The position numbers were made by a program, and so were the translations under genes. From NCBI GenBank assembly GCA_002418835.1, contig DIEX01000033.1, forward strand, positions 124,001 through 188,000: a DNA stretch of 64,000 nt, read 5' to 3'. This DNA comes from Spirochaetia bacterium UBA5763 (GTDB lineage Bacteria > Spirochaetota > UBA4802 > UBA5550). Shown in pieces: positions 35,108 through 44,426 of this stretch; the stretch's first letter is position 1; every line of letters begins with the position of its first letter. The notes beneath the pieces were generated by a model. That model was not told where the DNA came from and ran no database searches. It saw only the letters and a list, made by a program, of their open reading frames with translations.

Positions 35108-35424
35108 AGATAGCTTAGTTTCCGGTTCTATAACAATTTTCGGCTTTTTACAGAATTAGTTTAGTGAATAATTATGTCTCATTATAAAAATTTTTGAAAT
35201 TTATCTAATGAACCGGGAGAGGTATTTATGTTATAAGTAAATTTTTTTATTGTAAAAAACTGCTTAATCAAAAAAATGCGTCTACTTCCGGTTATTTCCG
35301 TAAAATGCCGTAAAAATTTATTATCATAAACATATAGACGCGTTTCCTGCGGGCAGCGCTATTTCCGGTATTATTTATTCTGTTTTTTACTGATTACTAA
35401 ATTTATCAATTCGCAGGTAGTGGA
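35108..35424. other. Intergenic region upstream of the polyamine operon
   Basis: 317 bases between divergent genes. A long-range stem AAATGCGTCTA / TAGACGCGTTT (35274-35284 with 35335-35345, one G-T pair) encloses 50 bases with two CCGTAAAA repeats. It may be a structured leader for the arginine decarboxylase mRNA. No riboswitch class was recognised. Confidence 0.4.
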
Positions 35425-37344
35425 ATGATCAAAAAAGAATTACTGGGCCGCTGGACCACTGAAAAATCTGAAGAACTCTACGGCATAAAAAACTGGAGTG
35501 CGGGCTACTTTAACATATCCGCAGAAGGTGAAGTGACAATAAGCCCCTTTGGATGCAAGTCTGACGTAAATGTTAGCCTCATGGAAATCATATCAGGGAT
35601 CAGGCAAAGGGGACTTGAGATGCCGGTGCTTCTGCGGATCGAGAACCTCCTTGATTCACAAATCACTCATATAAACGAATCTTTCAGAAAAGCAATCAGG
35701 GAACTAAATTACCAGGGTGAGTACAGGGGCGTGTACCCTATCAAGGTTAATCAGCAGCAGCAGGTTATAGAAGAGGTAGCAAAATTCGGCCAGAGGTATC
35801 ACCACGGCCTCGAAGTGGGGAGCAAGGCTGAACTCATAGCTGCACTTTCAATACTTAATGATAAGGAAGCCTGTTTAATTTGCAACGGGTACAAGGACGA
35901 AGAGTTTATAGACCTGGGGCTCTATGCCGTGAAGATGGGATTTAAATGTTTCTTTGTCGTTGAGATTCCCGGTGAGCTTGAGCTTATACTCCAGAGATCT
36001 GAAGTTTTAAAGATAAAACCCAACATCGGTATGAGGATAAAGCTGTCATCAAAGGCAGGTGGACACTGGACAGAGTCAGGGGGAGACAGGAGCATCTTCG
36101 GGTTAAATACAGCGCAGCTTATGGAGGCGCTGGATCTTCTGAAGAGCAGAAATATGCTGGATTCCCTTAAGCTCCTGCACTATCACCTGGGATCTCAGAT
36201 ACCGAATATCCGTGATATACGCTCAGCGGTTGTTGAAGCAGCAAGGATTTATGCAGGCCTTGTGAAAGAGGGGGCTCCCATGGGGCACCTTGATCTTGGC
36301 GGCGGACTTGCAGTTGATTATGACGGTTCAAACACCAACTTCTCAAACAGCAGAAACTACTCCATAGATGAATACTGTGTTGATATAATTGAAATTGTAC
36401 AATCGATCATGAATGAGGAGAGTATTCCGCATCCGACAATTGTGACAGAGTCCGGAAGAGTTACTGTTGCCTATTACTCAATCCTTATATGCAATGTACT
36501 GGATGTTGCCAGATTCGAAATCACTCAGATACCTGAAACTCCACCCGAAGAATCACACGATCTGATCAAAAGCCTTTATTATATATTGAAGACAATGACA
36601 CTGAAAAACATTCAGGAGTGCTACAACGATGCCCTTTACTACAGGGATGAGATCCGCGAGCACTTCAAGCATGGAAAAATCTCTCTGCGTGAGCGTTCTT
36701 TTGCAGAGACAGTTTTCTGGAATATTATAAGCATAATCGTAAAAGAAAAAAAGAAGATGAAGCAGTTCCCTCCGGACCTCAGCGACATCGAGTCCGCAAT
36801 AGCTGATATATATTACTGCAACTTTTCAGTATTCCAGTCTGTTCCTGACCATTGGGCAATCAACCAGCTCTTCCCTATTATGCCTCTTCACAGGCTGAAG
36901 GAGATGCCTGAACGTTATGCGGTAATTGCTGATATCACATGCGACTGCGACGGAAAAATCGACAGTTTCATTGACCTGCATGATGTCAAACACGTGCTTC
37001 AGCTTCATGAACCACCGGAGAATGAGGATTACTATCTCGGAATCTTTCTTGTGGGGGCATACCAGGAGACACTGGGGGACCTGCACAATCTTTTCGGAGA
37101 CACCAACGTAGTCAGTGTAAGAATCTACCCCAACGGTGGTTATGATTTTGTACGGGAAATAGAGGGGGATACTGTTGCAGACGTTCTCTCTTACGTCGAG
37201 TTCAACCCTAAGCAGATGCTCCTCAATTTCAGAGAAACTGCTGAACAGGCAATACGGGACGGCAACATAACAGCGGATGAGCGCCGTCATATTATGAATG
37301 CATATGACAACGGGCTCAGAGGATATACTTATTTTGAAAAATAG
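35425..37344 (+). CDS. speA: Biosynthetic arginine decarboxylase
   Basis: 639-residue PLP enzyme of the fold III SpeA family that converts arginine to agmatine. The PLP-lysine motif YPIKVNQQQQVIEEV and the glycine-rich GLEVGSKAEL are near residues 108-135, and the phosphate-contact region HLDLGGGLAVDYDG is present. Later IVTESGRVTVA and CDCDGKID motifs are normal. Length matches the 630-660 residue family. First of four genes for spermidine; the next gene starts 12 bases later behind a strong AGGAGG. Confidence 0.95.
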   Translation: MIKKELLGRWTTEKSEELYGIKNWSAGYFNISAEGEVTISPFGCKSDVNVSLMEIISGIRQRGLEMPVLLRIENLLDSQITHINESFRKAIRELNYQGEYRGVYPIKVNQQQQVIEEVAKFGQRYHHGLEVGSKAELIAALSILNDKEACLICNGYKDEEFIDLGLYAVKMGFKCFFVVEIPGELELILQRSEVLKIKPNIGMRIKLSSKAGGHWTESGGDRSIFGLNTAQLMEALDLLKSRNMLDSLKLLHYHLGSQIPNIRDIRSAVVEAARIYAGLVKEGAPMGHLDLGGGLAVDYDGSNTNFSNSRNYSIDEYCVDIIEIVQSIMNEESIPHPTIVTESGRVTVAYYSILICNVLDVARFEITQIPETPPEESHDLIKSLYYILKTMTLKNIQECYNDALYYRDEIREHFKHGKISLRERSFAETVFWNIISIIVKEKKKMKQFPPDLSDIESAIADIYYCNFSVFQSVPDHWAINQLFPIMPLHRLKEMPERYAVIADITCDCDGKIDSFIDLHDVKHVLQLHEPPENEDYYLGIFLVGAYQETLGDLHNLFGDTNVVSVRIYPNGGYDFVREIEGDTVADVLSYVEFNPKQMLLNFRETAEQAIRDGNITADERRHIMNAYDNGLRGYTYFEK

Positions 37345-37356
37345 GAGGTAAATTAT

Positions 37357-38535
37357 ATGGGAAGAGTTCTTATTATCGGTGCCGGCGGAGTGGGACAGGT
37401 TGTGACACACAAGTGCGCCCAGGTGCCTGAAGTTTTTGAAGAGATAACACTTGCCAGCAGAACACTGGACAAAGTAAAAAATATCGCATCCCAGATAAAC
37501 AGGCCCATCAGGTGCGAGCAGGTTGATGCTGACAATGTTCCTGAACTGGTTAAACTGATTAATGATGTAAAACCTGATGTGGTTATAAATGTAGCTCTCC
37601 CCTACCAGGACCTCCATATAATGGATGCATGCCTTGAAACAGGGGTGCACTACGTTGACACAGCAAATTACGAACCCAGAGATGAAGCGAAGTTCTGCTA
37701 CCGCTGGCAGTGGGAGTATCAGGATAGATTTAAAAAAGCCGGACTTTTTGCACTCTTAGGCTCAGGGTTTGATCCCGGAGTTACAAACGTTTATACAGCC
37801 TATGCATTGAAGCATCATTTTGATGAGATTCATGAACTGGACATCATTGACGTAAATGGCGGAAACCACGGCTATGCCTTTGCCACAAACTTCAATCCGG
37901 AGATCAACATCCGTGAAGTAACAGCACCATGTCGACACTGGGAGCACGGTGACTTTCTTGAAACTCCGGCAATGTCGATGAAGATGCAGTTCGAGTGTCC
38001 GGAAGATGTCGGAACATATACAATGTACAGGCTCTACCATGAAGAACTGGAGTCCATTGTTAAACATATACCGACAATCAAAAGAGCGCAATTCTGGATG
38101 AGCTTCTCTGACAACTACCTGAAGCACCTTGAAGTTCTGCAGAATGTTGGAATGACATCTATTGAACCGGTTCATTTCAATGGAGTTGATATTATTCCGC
38201 TGCAGTTCTTGAAAGCGCTGCTCCCTGACCCTGCATCCCTTGGCCCGCGAACAAAAGGGAAAACATGCATCGGCTGCAATATAAAAGGGATAAAAGACGG
38301 TAAACCACGCGAATACTATGTTTACAACATCTGCGATCACGAGGAATGCTACCGCGAAGTGAAGTCACAGGCGATTTCCTATACAACTGGTGTACCTGCA
38401 ATGATCGGCGGAATGATGATTATAAAAGGTTTATGGAAAGGGGAAGGCGTTTTCAACATGGAACAGATGGACCCTGACCCGTTTATGGACGCTCTGAATA
38501 CACACGGACTCCCGTGGAAGGAAATTTTCAGGTGA
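37357..38535 (+). CDS. Carboxy(nor)spermidine synthase (dehydrogenase)
   Basis: 392-residue saccharopine dehydrogenase-family enzyme. The NAD(P)-binding loop GAGGVGQVVTHKCAQ is at the N-terminus, with NVALPYQDLHIMDACLETGVHYVDTANYE and GSGFDPGVTNVYTAY as in carboxynorspermidine/carboxyspermidine dehydrogenases. It condenses putrescine (or diaminopropane) with aspartate beta-semialdehyde and reduces the imine. The neighbours (arginine decarboxylase and agmatinase supplying putrescine, and the matching decarboxylase) make carboxyspermidine the likely product. AGGAGGT precedes the ATG. Confidence 0.9.
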   Translation: MGRVLIIGAGGVGQVVTHKCAQVPEVFEEITLASRTLDKVKNIASQINRPIRCEQVDADNVPELVKLINDVKPDVVINVALPYQDLHIMDACLETGVHYVDTANYEPRDEAKFCYRWQWEYQDRFKKAGLFALLGSGFDPGVTNVYTAYALKHHFDEIHELDIIDVNGGNHGYAFATNFNPEINIREVTAPCRHWEHGDFLETPAMSMKMQFECPEDVGTYTMYRLYHEELESIVKHIPTIKRAQFWMSFSDNYLKHLEVLQNVGMTSIEPVHFNGVDIIPLQFLKALLPDPASLGPRTKGKTCIGCNIKGIKDGKPREYYVYNICDHEECYREVKSQAISYTTGVPAMIGGMMIIKGLWKGEGVFNMEQMDPDPFMDALNTHGLPWKEIFR

Positions 38536-39668
38536 TAAATCCTGATCTCTTCCCTACTCCGTCATTCGTTGTTGACCGTGTTTTATTACGCAAAAACCTG
38601 GAGATACTGGACTCGGTACAGAAACGTACCAGTGCAAAAATTCTTCTCGCGCTTAAAGGATATGCAATGTTCGCATCATTCCCTCTTGTGCGTGAATATC
38701 TTCATGGAATTTGCGCAAGCTCCCCGCATGAGGCGAGGCTGGGCCGGGAGGATTTCGGCAAAGAAGTACACTCCTTCGCTGCTGCATACAGTGAAGCAGA
38801 CTTTCTTGAGCTTGCAGAGTTATCCGATCACATTGTTTTAAATTCGATGTCGCAGTACGAAAGATTTCTCCCTCTCATAAAAAAATATTCAGGCAAAGTT
38901 GAATTCGGCCTTCGCATAAATCCGGAGCACCGGGAAACCGAAGTCGAGATGTATGATCCATGCGCACCGCTGTCACGACTCGGTATAACCAGAAAAAACT
39001 TCCCTGACAGACTGCCGGAGTATATCTCCGGCCTTCATTTTCACACACTCTGCCAGCAGAACTCCGATGCGCTTTCACGCACAGTTGAGGCAGCGGAAAA
39101 ATCCTTCGGCGAATTCTTTGCTGCATGCAAATGGATGAACTTCGGCGGAGGACATCACATAACGCGTGCGGATTATGATATTGATCTGCTCTGCCGGACA
39201 ATTACTGATTTTAAAACAAAATATAATATTGACCTCTACCTTGAGCCCGGCGAGGCTGTTGCGCTTAACACAGGATTTCTTGTATCACAGGTCCTTGACA
39301 TCATAGACAACGGGATGAAGATTGCCATTCTTGATACATCAGCAGCAGCCCACATGCCGGATGTTATTGAGATGCCTTACAGGCCCCATGTATTTAACTC
39401 TGGATTGCCGGGCGAGCTCAGCCATACATACCGGCTTGCGGGGCTGTCATGCCTTGCAGGTGATGTTATCGGCGATTATTCATTCCGGGAGCCTCTGAAT
39501 ACCGGCCATAGACTGATATTTACTGATATGGCAATCTATTCCATGGTTAAAACAAATACATTCAACGGGATTAAACTTCCGGATATATACTACTACGATT
39601 CTGAGACAGAAGAAATTCTTCATAAAAAAAATTTCGGATATGATGATTTCAGGGGGAGGCTCTCATGA
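38532..39668 (+). CDS. nspC: Carboxy(nor)spermidine decarboxylase
   Basis: 378-residue PLP decarboxylase (fold III, alanine racemase-like barrel) that removes CO2 from carboxyspermidine to give spermidine. The PLP lysine is in ILLALKGYAMFA, and later motifs SGLHFHTLCQ, NFGGGHHIT, LEPGEAV and CLAGDVIGDY fit the NspC family. I chose the GTG at 38532, which overlaps the stop of the upstream gene by 4 bases and follows AAGGA; an ATG at 38514 is the alternative. Overlaps the agmatinase start by 4 bases. Confidence 0.92.
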   Translation: MINPDLFPTPSFVVDRVLLRKNLEILDSVQKRTSAKILLALKGYAMFASFPLVREYLHGICASSPHEARLGREDFGKEVHSFAAAYSEADFLELAELSDHIVLNSMSQYERFLPLIKKYSGKVEFGLRINPEHRETEVEMYDPCAPLSRLGITRKNFPDRLPEYISGLHFHTLCQQNSDALSRTVEAAEKSFGEFFAACKWMNFGGGHHITRADYDIDLLCRTITDFKTKYNIDLYLEPGEAVALNTGFLVSQVLDIIDNGMKIAILDTSAAAHMPDVIEMPYRPHVFNSGLPGELSHTYRLAGLSCLAGDVIGDYSFREPLNTGHRLIFTDMAIYSMVKTNTFNGIKLPDIYYYDSETEEILHKKNFGYDDFRGRLS

Positions 39669-40525
39669 CGGACAGATTGTTCTTTCTTGAAAGCGAAGGT
39701 GGTAAGATGGGGAGCGAATCGCTCTTTCATATACTCCCAGTGCCTTATGAGAAGACTGTATCTTACGGAACAGGAACATCCCGGGGGCCTGAGGCGATCA
39801 TTGAAGCTTCGCAGCAGCTTGAGGCTTTTGACGGAATCTCTGTTCCGCTTGAAGAGGGGATTTTCACACATGCAGATATTGACTGTTCCGGCAAAGACAC
39901 AGATATCCTCGCGGATATAGAACAGAGAGTAGCAGAAATCCTTGCAAAAGGAAAAATACCGGTAACCCTCGGCGGAGAACACACCGTTTCCTATGCGCCG
40001 ATAATTGCGCACAAAAAGCATTTCGGGCAGATTGGAATAATTCATTTTGACGCACATGCCGATCTAAGGGATATGATGGAGGATAACAAATTCGCACACG
40101 GGTGTGTTATGCGGAGAGTCCATGAACAGGGAATACCCATTATACAGATCGGGACACGGGGATTTTCCACAGAGGAGAGAAACTACCGGAGAACACATAG
40201 CGATATAATTTTTTATGATGCTCCACAAATTTACAGAGAGAATATATTCAGCATTCAGTTCCCGACAGATTTTCCTGATGATATATATATATCAATTGAT
40301 GTGGATGGATTTGATCCTTCAGTTTTTCCGCATACTGGGACACCTGTTCCAGGGGGGCTTTTCTGGTACGATTTTTTCAGGTTTATAGATTCAATCCCGG
40401 CTGCTAAACGGATACGGGGATTTGATGTTGTGGAGCTGGCACCGGTTATCAATTCGGTTGTTTCAGATTATGCTGCTGCACAGCTTGTTTATAATATGAT
40501 GGGGATAATTGCGAGGAGGGGCTGA
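39665..40525 (+). CDS. speB: Agmatinase / ureohydrolase
   Basis: 286-residue binuclear manganese hydrolase that turns agmatine into putrescine and urea. The metal-binding motifs are complete: GGEHTVSY, HFDAHADLRD and SIDVDGFDPS. It uses the product of the first gene in the operon and feeds putrescine to the synthase. An internal ATG at 39707 preceded by GGTGG could be the real start; the extra 14 residues before it are not conserved in type. The stop codon lies in a terminator hairpin. Confidence 0.93.
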   Translation: MTDRLFFLESEGGKMGSESLFHILPVPYEKTVSYGTGTSRGPEAIIEASQQLEAFDGISVPLEEGIFTHADIDCSGKDTDILADIEQRVAEILAKGKIPVTLGGEHTVSYAPIIAHKKHFGQIGIIHFDAHADLRDMMEDNKFAHGCVMRRVHEQGIPIIQIGTRGFSTEERNYRRTHSDIIFYDAPQIYRENIFSIQFPTDFPDDIYISIDVDGFDPSVFPHTGTPVPGGLFWYDFFRFIDSIPAAKRIRGFDVVELAPVINSVVSDYAAAQLVYNMMGIIARRG

Positions 40526-40540
40526 TTTTCATCAGCCCCT
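40517..40540 (+). terminator. Terminator hairpin at end of polyamine operon
   Basis: Perfect 10-bp stem AGGGGCTGAT / ATCAGCCCCT with a 4-base loop that includes the agmatinase stop codon. The following tract TTGTCT is weak in U, so termination may be partial. Lies between convergent genes. Confidence 0.6.
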
Positions 40541-40548
40541 TGTCTAAC

Positions 40549-42450
40549 CTACTCCACATACATCTCATCAATAAGCTCTTTATACTTCTCCTGGACAACT
40601 TTTCTCTTGACCTTCATTGTGGGAGTAATCTCACCTGTCTCCTGAGAGAACTCCTTCGCCAGAAGAGTAAACCTCTTGATCCTCTCAACCTGGCCAAGAT
40701 CCTTCTGCCTCTTATCTATAATCTGCTGATAATAAGCAATAACCTTCGGATCTTTTATTAAATCCTCCCTGCTGCTGAAAGCAACACCATTCTTCTTCGC
40801 CCAGTCTTCAAGGTTTTCAAAAGACGGAACAATGAGTGCCGTAATATATTTTCTTCCGTCACCTACAACAGCTATATATTCTATGAAATGATCCTCTGCC
40901 ATCATAAGTTCGATCATCTGCGGAGCAATATTTTTCCCGCCTGAAGTTATGATGAGGTCCTTAAGCCTGTCAGTAATATAGAGGTACCCGTCCTCGTCAA
41001 AGCGCCCGATGTCCCCTGTCCTGAACCATCCGTCCTCTGTGAATGCCTCTTTTGTCTTGTCCGGCTTCTTGTAGTACTCCTTGAAGATATTGGGCCCCTT
41101 TGCCTGAATCTCGCCAGTCTCAGGGTCAATCCTTATATCAACAAGAGGGTTGGCTGGCCCGATGCTGCCGAATTTAAAACAGTGCGGACCATTCATTGAA
41201 ATAACAGGTGAAGTTTCTGTAAGCCCGTAACCTGAAACTACAAGCATCCCGCAGTTGAAAAAAAATCTCTCTATCTCAGGATTAAGTGCTGCACCGCCAT
41301 AGTTGACATGATGCATATTCTTCCCGAATAGATCTTTTATCTTATGGAGTACAAGTTTGTCTGCGATTTTTCTTTTAAGAGAAAGCCAGGGACCCGGCTG
41401 TTTACCCGCAAGAACTTTATCTCCATGTTTTTGGCCGACAGCAACAGACCAGTGAAAAATCTTCTGTTTAACGGGTGATGCTTCCTTGATCTTTGTATAG
41501 AGTGTTGAATATATCTTTTCAAAAATTCTAGGTGCACCATTCATTACTGTAGGATTAGCTTCAACCAAATACTCAAGTATCTGGTTGTGATCCTCACAAT
41601 ACCAGATCTGCATCCCCATGGAAAAAATTCCGAAATCCCAGGATCTTTGAAGAACATGAGTGAGAGGCAGCATACATAAATCGGAATCGTTATCAGTGAA
41701 GCACCCTTCAACATACCTTCCCACACCCCAGGAGTTCTGCATAAGGGATTTGTGAGTATGAACAGCCCCCTTAGGCTCCCCTGTTGTGCCCGAAGTATAA
41801 ATTATCGTGCATATATCATCATAATGGGCTCTACCCATTATCTCTTCGATTTCACCCTTGCGCCCCGCCTTTCTTCCTTCTTCCAGAAAATCATCCCACA
41901 TAACAACACGTTTATCATCATGAATTTTTGTACCACGGTGAAAAACTACAATCTTTTCCAGTGACGGGCATTTATCAAGAAGGGCATAAGACCTGTCGTA
42001 GTGCATCTGTCTCCCGGCAAAGAGAACTTTGATCTCCGCATCATTTACGAGATACTCAACCTCTTTTTCTGTATTAGTAGCATAGATCGGCACAGGGACA
42101 CACCTTACAAGCTGCGAGCCAAGATCAGAGAGGTGCCACTCAGCCCTGTTAGGTGAAAAAATTCCTGTCCTGTCCCCCTCCTTCAGCCCGGAATTTAAAA
42201 GGGCTCCTGCAACAGCGAACATAATCTCTGAAACCTGGTTCCATGAAAAAGTCTCCCATTGTCCATAAGGTTTGTGATGAAGCTGCTCCCTGTCTCCATA
42301 CTTTTTAGCAAGGTTTACAACCATGACAGCTGTCTGTTTCCATTCATCAAGGTGTTTCTGGAACTCCTTCTCCAGCACTGCTTTGTCTTTTCTATATTTT
42401 TCTGTAAGATTCTCCCTGGGCCCCAGGGCTTTAAGTGTGTTATAAGCCAT
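40549..42450 (-). CDS. Long-chain acyl-CoA synthetase (AMP-forming)
   Basis: 633-residue adenylate-forming ligase of the FAA1-type long-chain fatty acid CoA ligases. The AMP-binding P-loop TIIYTSGTTGEPKGAVHTHKS is near residue 220, GYGLTETSPV near 410, and WFRTGDIGRFDEDGYLYITDRLKDLI near 485-515. It activates fatty acids at the membrane for lipid synthesis or beta-oxidation. TAAGGAGG precedes the ATG. Monocistronic; a palindrome upstream may be its operator. Confidence 0.94.
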   Translation of the reverse strand: MAYNTLKALGPRENLTEKYRKDKAVLEKEFQKHLDEWKQTAVMVVNLAKKYGDREQLHHKPYGQWETFSWNQVSEIMFAVAGALLNSGLKEGDRTGIFSPNRAEWHLSDLGSQLVRCVPVPIYATNTEKEVEYLVNDAEIKVLFAGRQMHYDRSYALLDKCPSLEKIVVFHRGTKIHDDKRVVMWDDFLEEGRKAGRKGEIEEIMGRAHYDDICTIIYTSGTTGEPKGAVHTHKSLMQNSWGVGRYVEGCFTDNDSDLCMLPLTHVLQRSWDFGIFSMGMQIWYCEDHNQILEYLVEANPTVMNGAPRIFEKIYSTLYTKIKEASPVKQKIFHWSVAVGQKHGDKVLAGKQPGPWLSLKRKIADKLVLHKIKDLFGKNMHHVNYGGAALNPEIERFFFNCGMLVVSGYGLTETSPVISMNGPHCFKFGSIGPANPLVDIRIDPETGEIQAKGPNIFKEYYKKPDKTKEAFTEDGWFRTGDIGRFDEDGYLYITDRLKDLIITSGGKNIAPQMIELMMAEDHFIEYIAVVGDGRKYITALIVPSFENLEDWAKKNGVAFSSREDLIKDPKVIAYYQQIIDKRQKDLGQVERIKRFTLLAKEFSQETGEITPTMKVKRKVVQEKYKELIDEMYVE

Positions 42451-42863
42451 CTACTCCTCCTTAGTTTTTTAAGAGTTTGAGCAGCATGTATTTATAAACA
42501 ATACATGCCGGGCTTCATCCATCTGTCCAAAAATTGCTTCTATCCTCTTGATGTTCCATTTTAAAAAAACTGAGTGAATCAATGAAACATAAGCTTTTTA
42601 TATATATTTTGTACTTCTTAGCGGTTTACTCCTTAAAAAAAGTAACCTTAATAAAAAATCGCAAGTATTTTATTAATATCTGTTGTAAAAATAAACTGAT
42701 AATTTATAAAAGAATGGATGAATTCTACAGTTTTTTAATTGAATTAAACACTCTTCTTTGCATAAAATTTATCAGAAACAGATTTAAATAAAATGCTCTG
42801 AATTGAAGTTGACAGTAAAAATAATTCAATGATTATGATTTCATTACTTAAGGAGAAGGTAAA
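42451..42863. other. Intergenic region between acyl-CoA synthetase and bactofilin genes
   Basis: 413 bases, A/T-rich. It holds a palindrome GCATGTATT / AATACATGC (42484-42508, 7-base spacer) about 35 bases upstream of the acyl-CoA synthetase start, a plausible operator for a fatty-acid-responsive dimeric regulator. The remainder carries an A/T-rich open frame (42582-42791) that I do not consider a gene. Confidence 0.5.
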
Positions 42864-43310
42864 ATGGCAATTGTAAAAGGCACCGGTGATTTATCGGTTA
42901 ATGTTATCGGAGAGAAATCATACTTCACAGGTTCATTTAATATTAATGGCTCACTGAGAATTGACGGCCGCTTTGAAGGGAAATCACTCAAGGCTGACCA
43001 GCTTTATATAGGAGTAGACGGAAAAGTTAAAACCACGATTGACGCTGTATCAGTAATTGTTGAGGGCCTAATCATGGGAAATATAAATGCCACAAGCAGG
43101 GTTCTCCTGATGCCCACAGCCAAGGTTTTCGGAGACATCAGAACGCCGGAGCTTATTATTCAGAATGGTGTACTCCTGGAAGGGAGATGCACAATAGCAA
43201 ATGACCTCCGTACTTCTGCCGGAGATGTAATTAAAGCTGAATACGAAAAAAACCGTATAATCCCTGAAGACATTTTTAAAACCAGGGGACCGAATAAAAC
43301 TGAAAAATAA
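42864..43310 (+). CDS. Bactofilin
   Basis: 148-residue bactofilin (DUF583), a polymer-forming cytoskeletal protein. The repeating beta-helix stretches GSFNINGSLRIDGRFEGKSL, DQLYIGVDGKVKT and VIVEGLIMGNINATSRVLLMPTAKVFGDI are typical. AAGGAGAAGG precedes the ATG. Bactofilins often organise cell-wall enzymes and cell shape; the LysM/M23 endopeptidase gene is 8 kb away, so no direct pairing is evident. Converges with a lipoprotein gene 1 base away. Confidence 0.95.
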   Translation: MAIVKGTGDLSVNVIGEKSYFTGSFNINGSLRIDGRFEGKSLKADQLYIGVDGKVKTTIDAVSVIVEGLIMGNINATSRVLLMPTAKVFGDIRTPELIIQNGVLLEGRCTIANDLRTSAGDVIKAEYEKNRIIPEDIFKTRGPNKTEK

Positions 43311-43311
43311 A

Positions 43312-43728
43312 TCAATACCCCTTTAAGGCTGACACTGATTTTGCGAGGTTGCGGACAAGCTCGTCATTCGAGCTCCCCGAAACCTCAACAAACTCAGCTT
43401 TCACAAATTTTTCTCCATCCATTATTTTCACAAGGGCTTTTATTTCAGCCGCCCCTGCTTCAGTTACAAATTCACCCTCCCCCTTCATACTGATAGTCTC
43501 TTTCCCCTGAGAAAAGCTGTAGATCACTATGCTCAGACTATACCTGCTTGAGGGGTCAGGCTTTATATCAATTGTAAAATCTTTCACATTCAAAATATCA
43601 GATCTGATATGTGGTGCAGTTGATATTTGAACTTCTCTGTAATTCAGCTTTTTATTTTCACAGGAGATAAAGAGGAATACCATCGCATGAACGATAAACA
43701 GTACCCGGTAATTTTTATTTTTCAGCAT
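43312..43728 (-). CDS. Small lipoprotein of unknown function
   Basis: 138 residues with a lipobox (VFLFISC) and a mature beta-rich domain (VKDFTIDIKPDP, YSLSIVIYSFSQGKETISMKGEGEF). The ATG at 43728 was chosen because GGAG lies 6-7 bases before it; an ATG 15 bases further out is possible. No family recognised. Its stop is adjacent to the convergent bactofilin stop. Confidence 0.68.
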   Translation of the reverse strand: MLKNKNYRVLFIVHAMVFLFISCENKKLNYREVQISTAPHIRSDILNVKDFTIDIKPDPSSRYSLSIVIYSFSQGKETISMKGEGEFVTEAGAAEIKALVKIMDGEKFVKAEFVEVSGSSNDELVRNLAKSVSALKGY

Positions 43729-43979
43729 TACAAACTCCGTCAAATTACATATTCAATTTACAAATCTTAATATTGATCCCTGGCATTAACCATATTAATT
43801 CCCGCATTTACGTGAATGGCAAAGAAAAGGTGATCCCATTGTCAACGTAATATGACAAAGCAGTATTCCTGCAAATAATAATTGCCATAAATAATGATTC
43901 CGCCTCATTTTTTTATAACTTACCGGCATATTTTTATCGATAATAATAACAGGTATTTTCCCTGGAGATAATCTGAATT

Positions 43980-44426
43980 ATGAACAATGAAATACTAATG
44001 ATTAAATCTATATTCCTTTTCTTTTCCTTCTGGGGTATTACTGTGCTTCTTCTATGGTTCCGCCCCAGAATTGAAATTTTCTGGAAACTTGTGGCTACTG
44101 TTATATTCGCATTTTATATATGGTTTTTCTTCAATGAACTTAAAACCGGTTTCATCACATTCAAAGCCGGATGGTATATTGCTTTTGTTGATTTCTTTAA
44201 AGAGATACTGATTTTAATCTTCGCAGGACTTTTCCTGATATGGCCCATATCCCTCATAGTAATTTTTTATAAAGCAAATGATATGGGAGCGGAGAGAGTA
44301 CTGAAATTTCTCTGCATACTTACACTCTCTCTATGGATACTTTTTATTCTCTACTTCTTCTTCAGCGAAGGGATTATAAGATTTTTCTACGACAGCCTGA
44401 AACAGATGATTCCCTATGCAGGGTAG
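43980..44426 (+). CDS. Small polytopic membrane protein
   Basis: 148 residues with four or so hydrophobic helices (FLFFSFWGITVLLLWF, VATVIFAFYIWFF, ILILIFAGLFLIWPISLIVIFY, ILTLSLWILFILYFFF). No recognisable motif. It overlaps the following TPR gene by 11 bases, so the two are likely made together. Function unknown. Confidence 0.65.
   Translation: MNNEILMIKSIFLFFSFWGITVLLLWFRPRIEIFWKLVATVIFAFYIWFFFNELKTGFITFKAGWYIAFVDFFKEILILIFAGLFLIWPISLIVIFYKANDMGAERVLKFLCILTLSLWILFILYFFFSEGIIRFFYDSLKQMIPYAG

Noticed and set aside
42582..42791. 69-codon open frame before the bactofilin gene
   Set aside because: Very A/T-rich, dominated by Lys, Ile, Phe and Tyr, no ribosome binding site and no recognisable motif.
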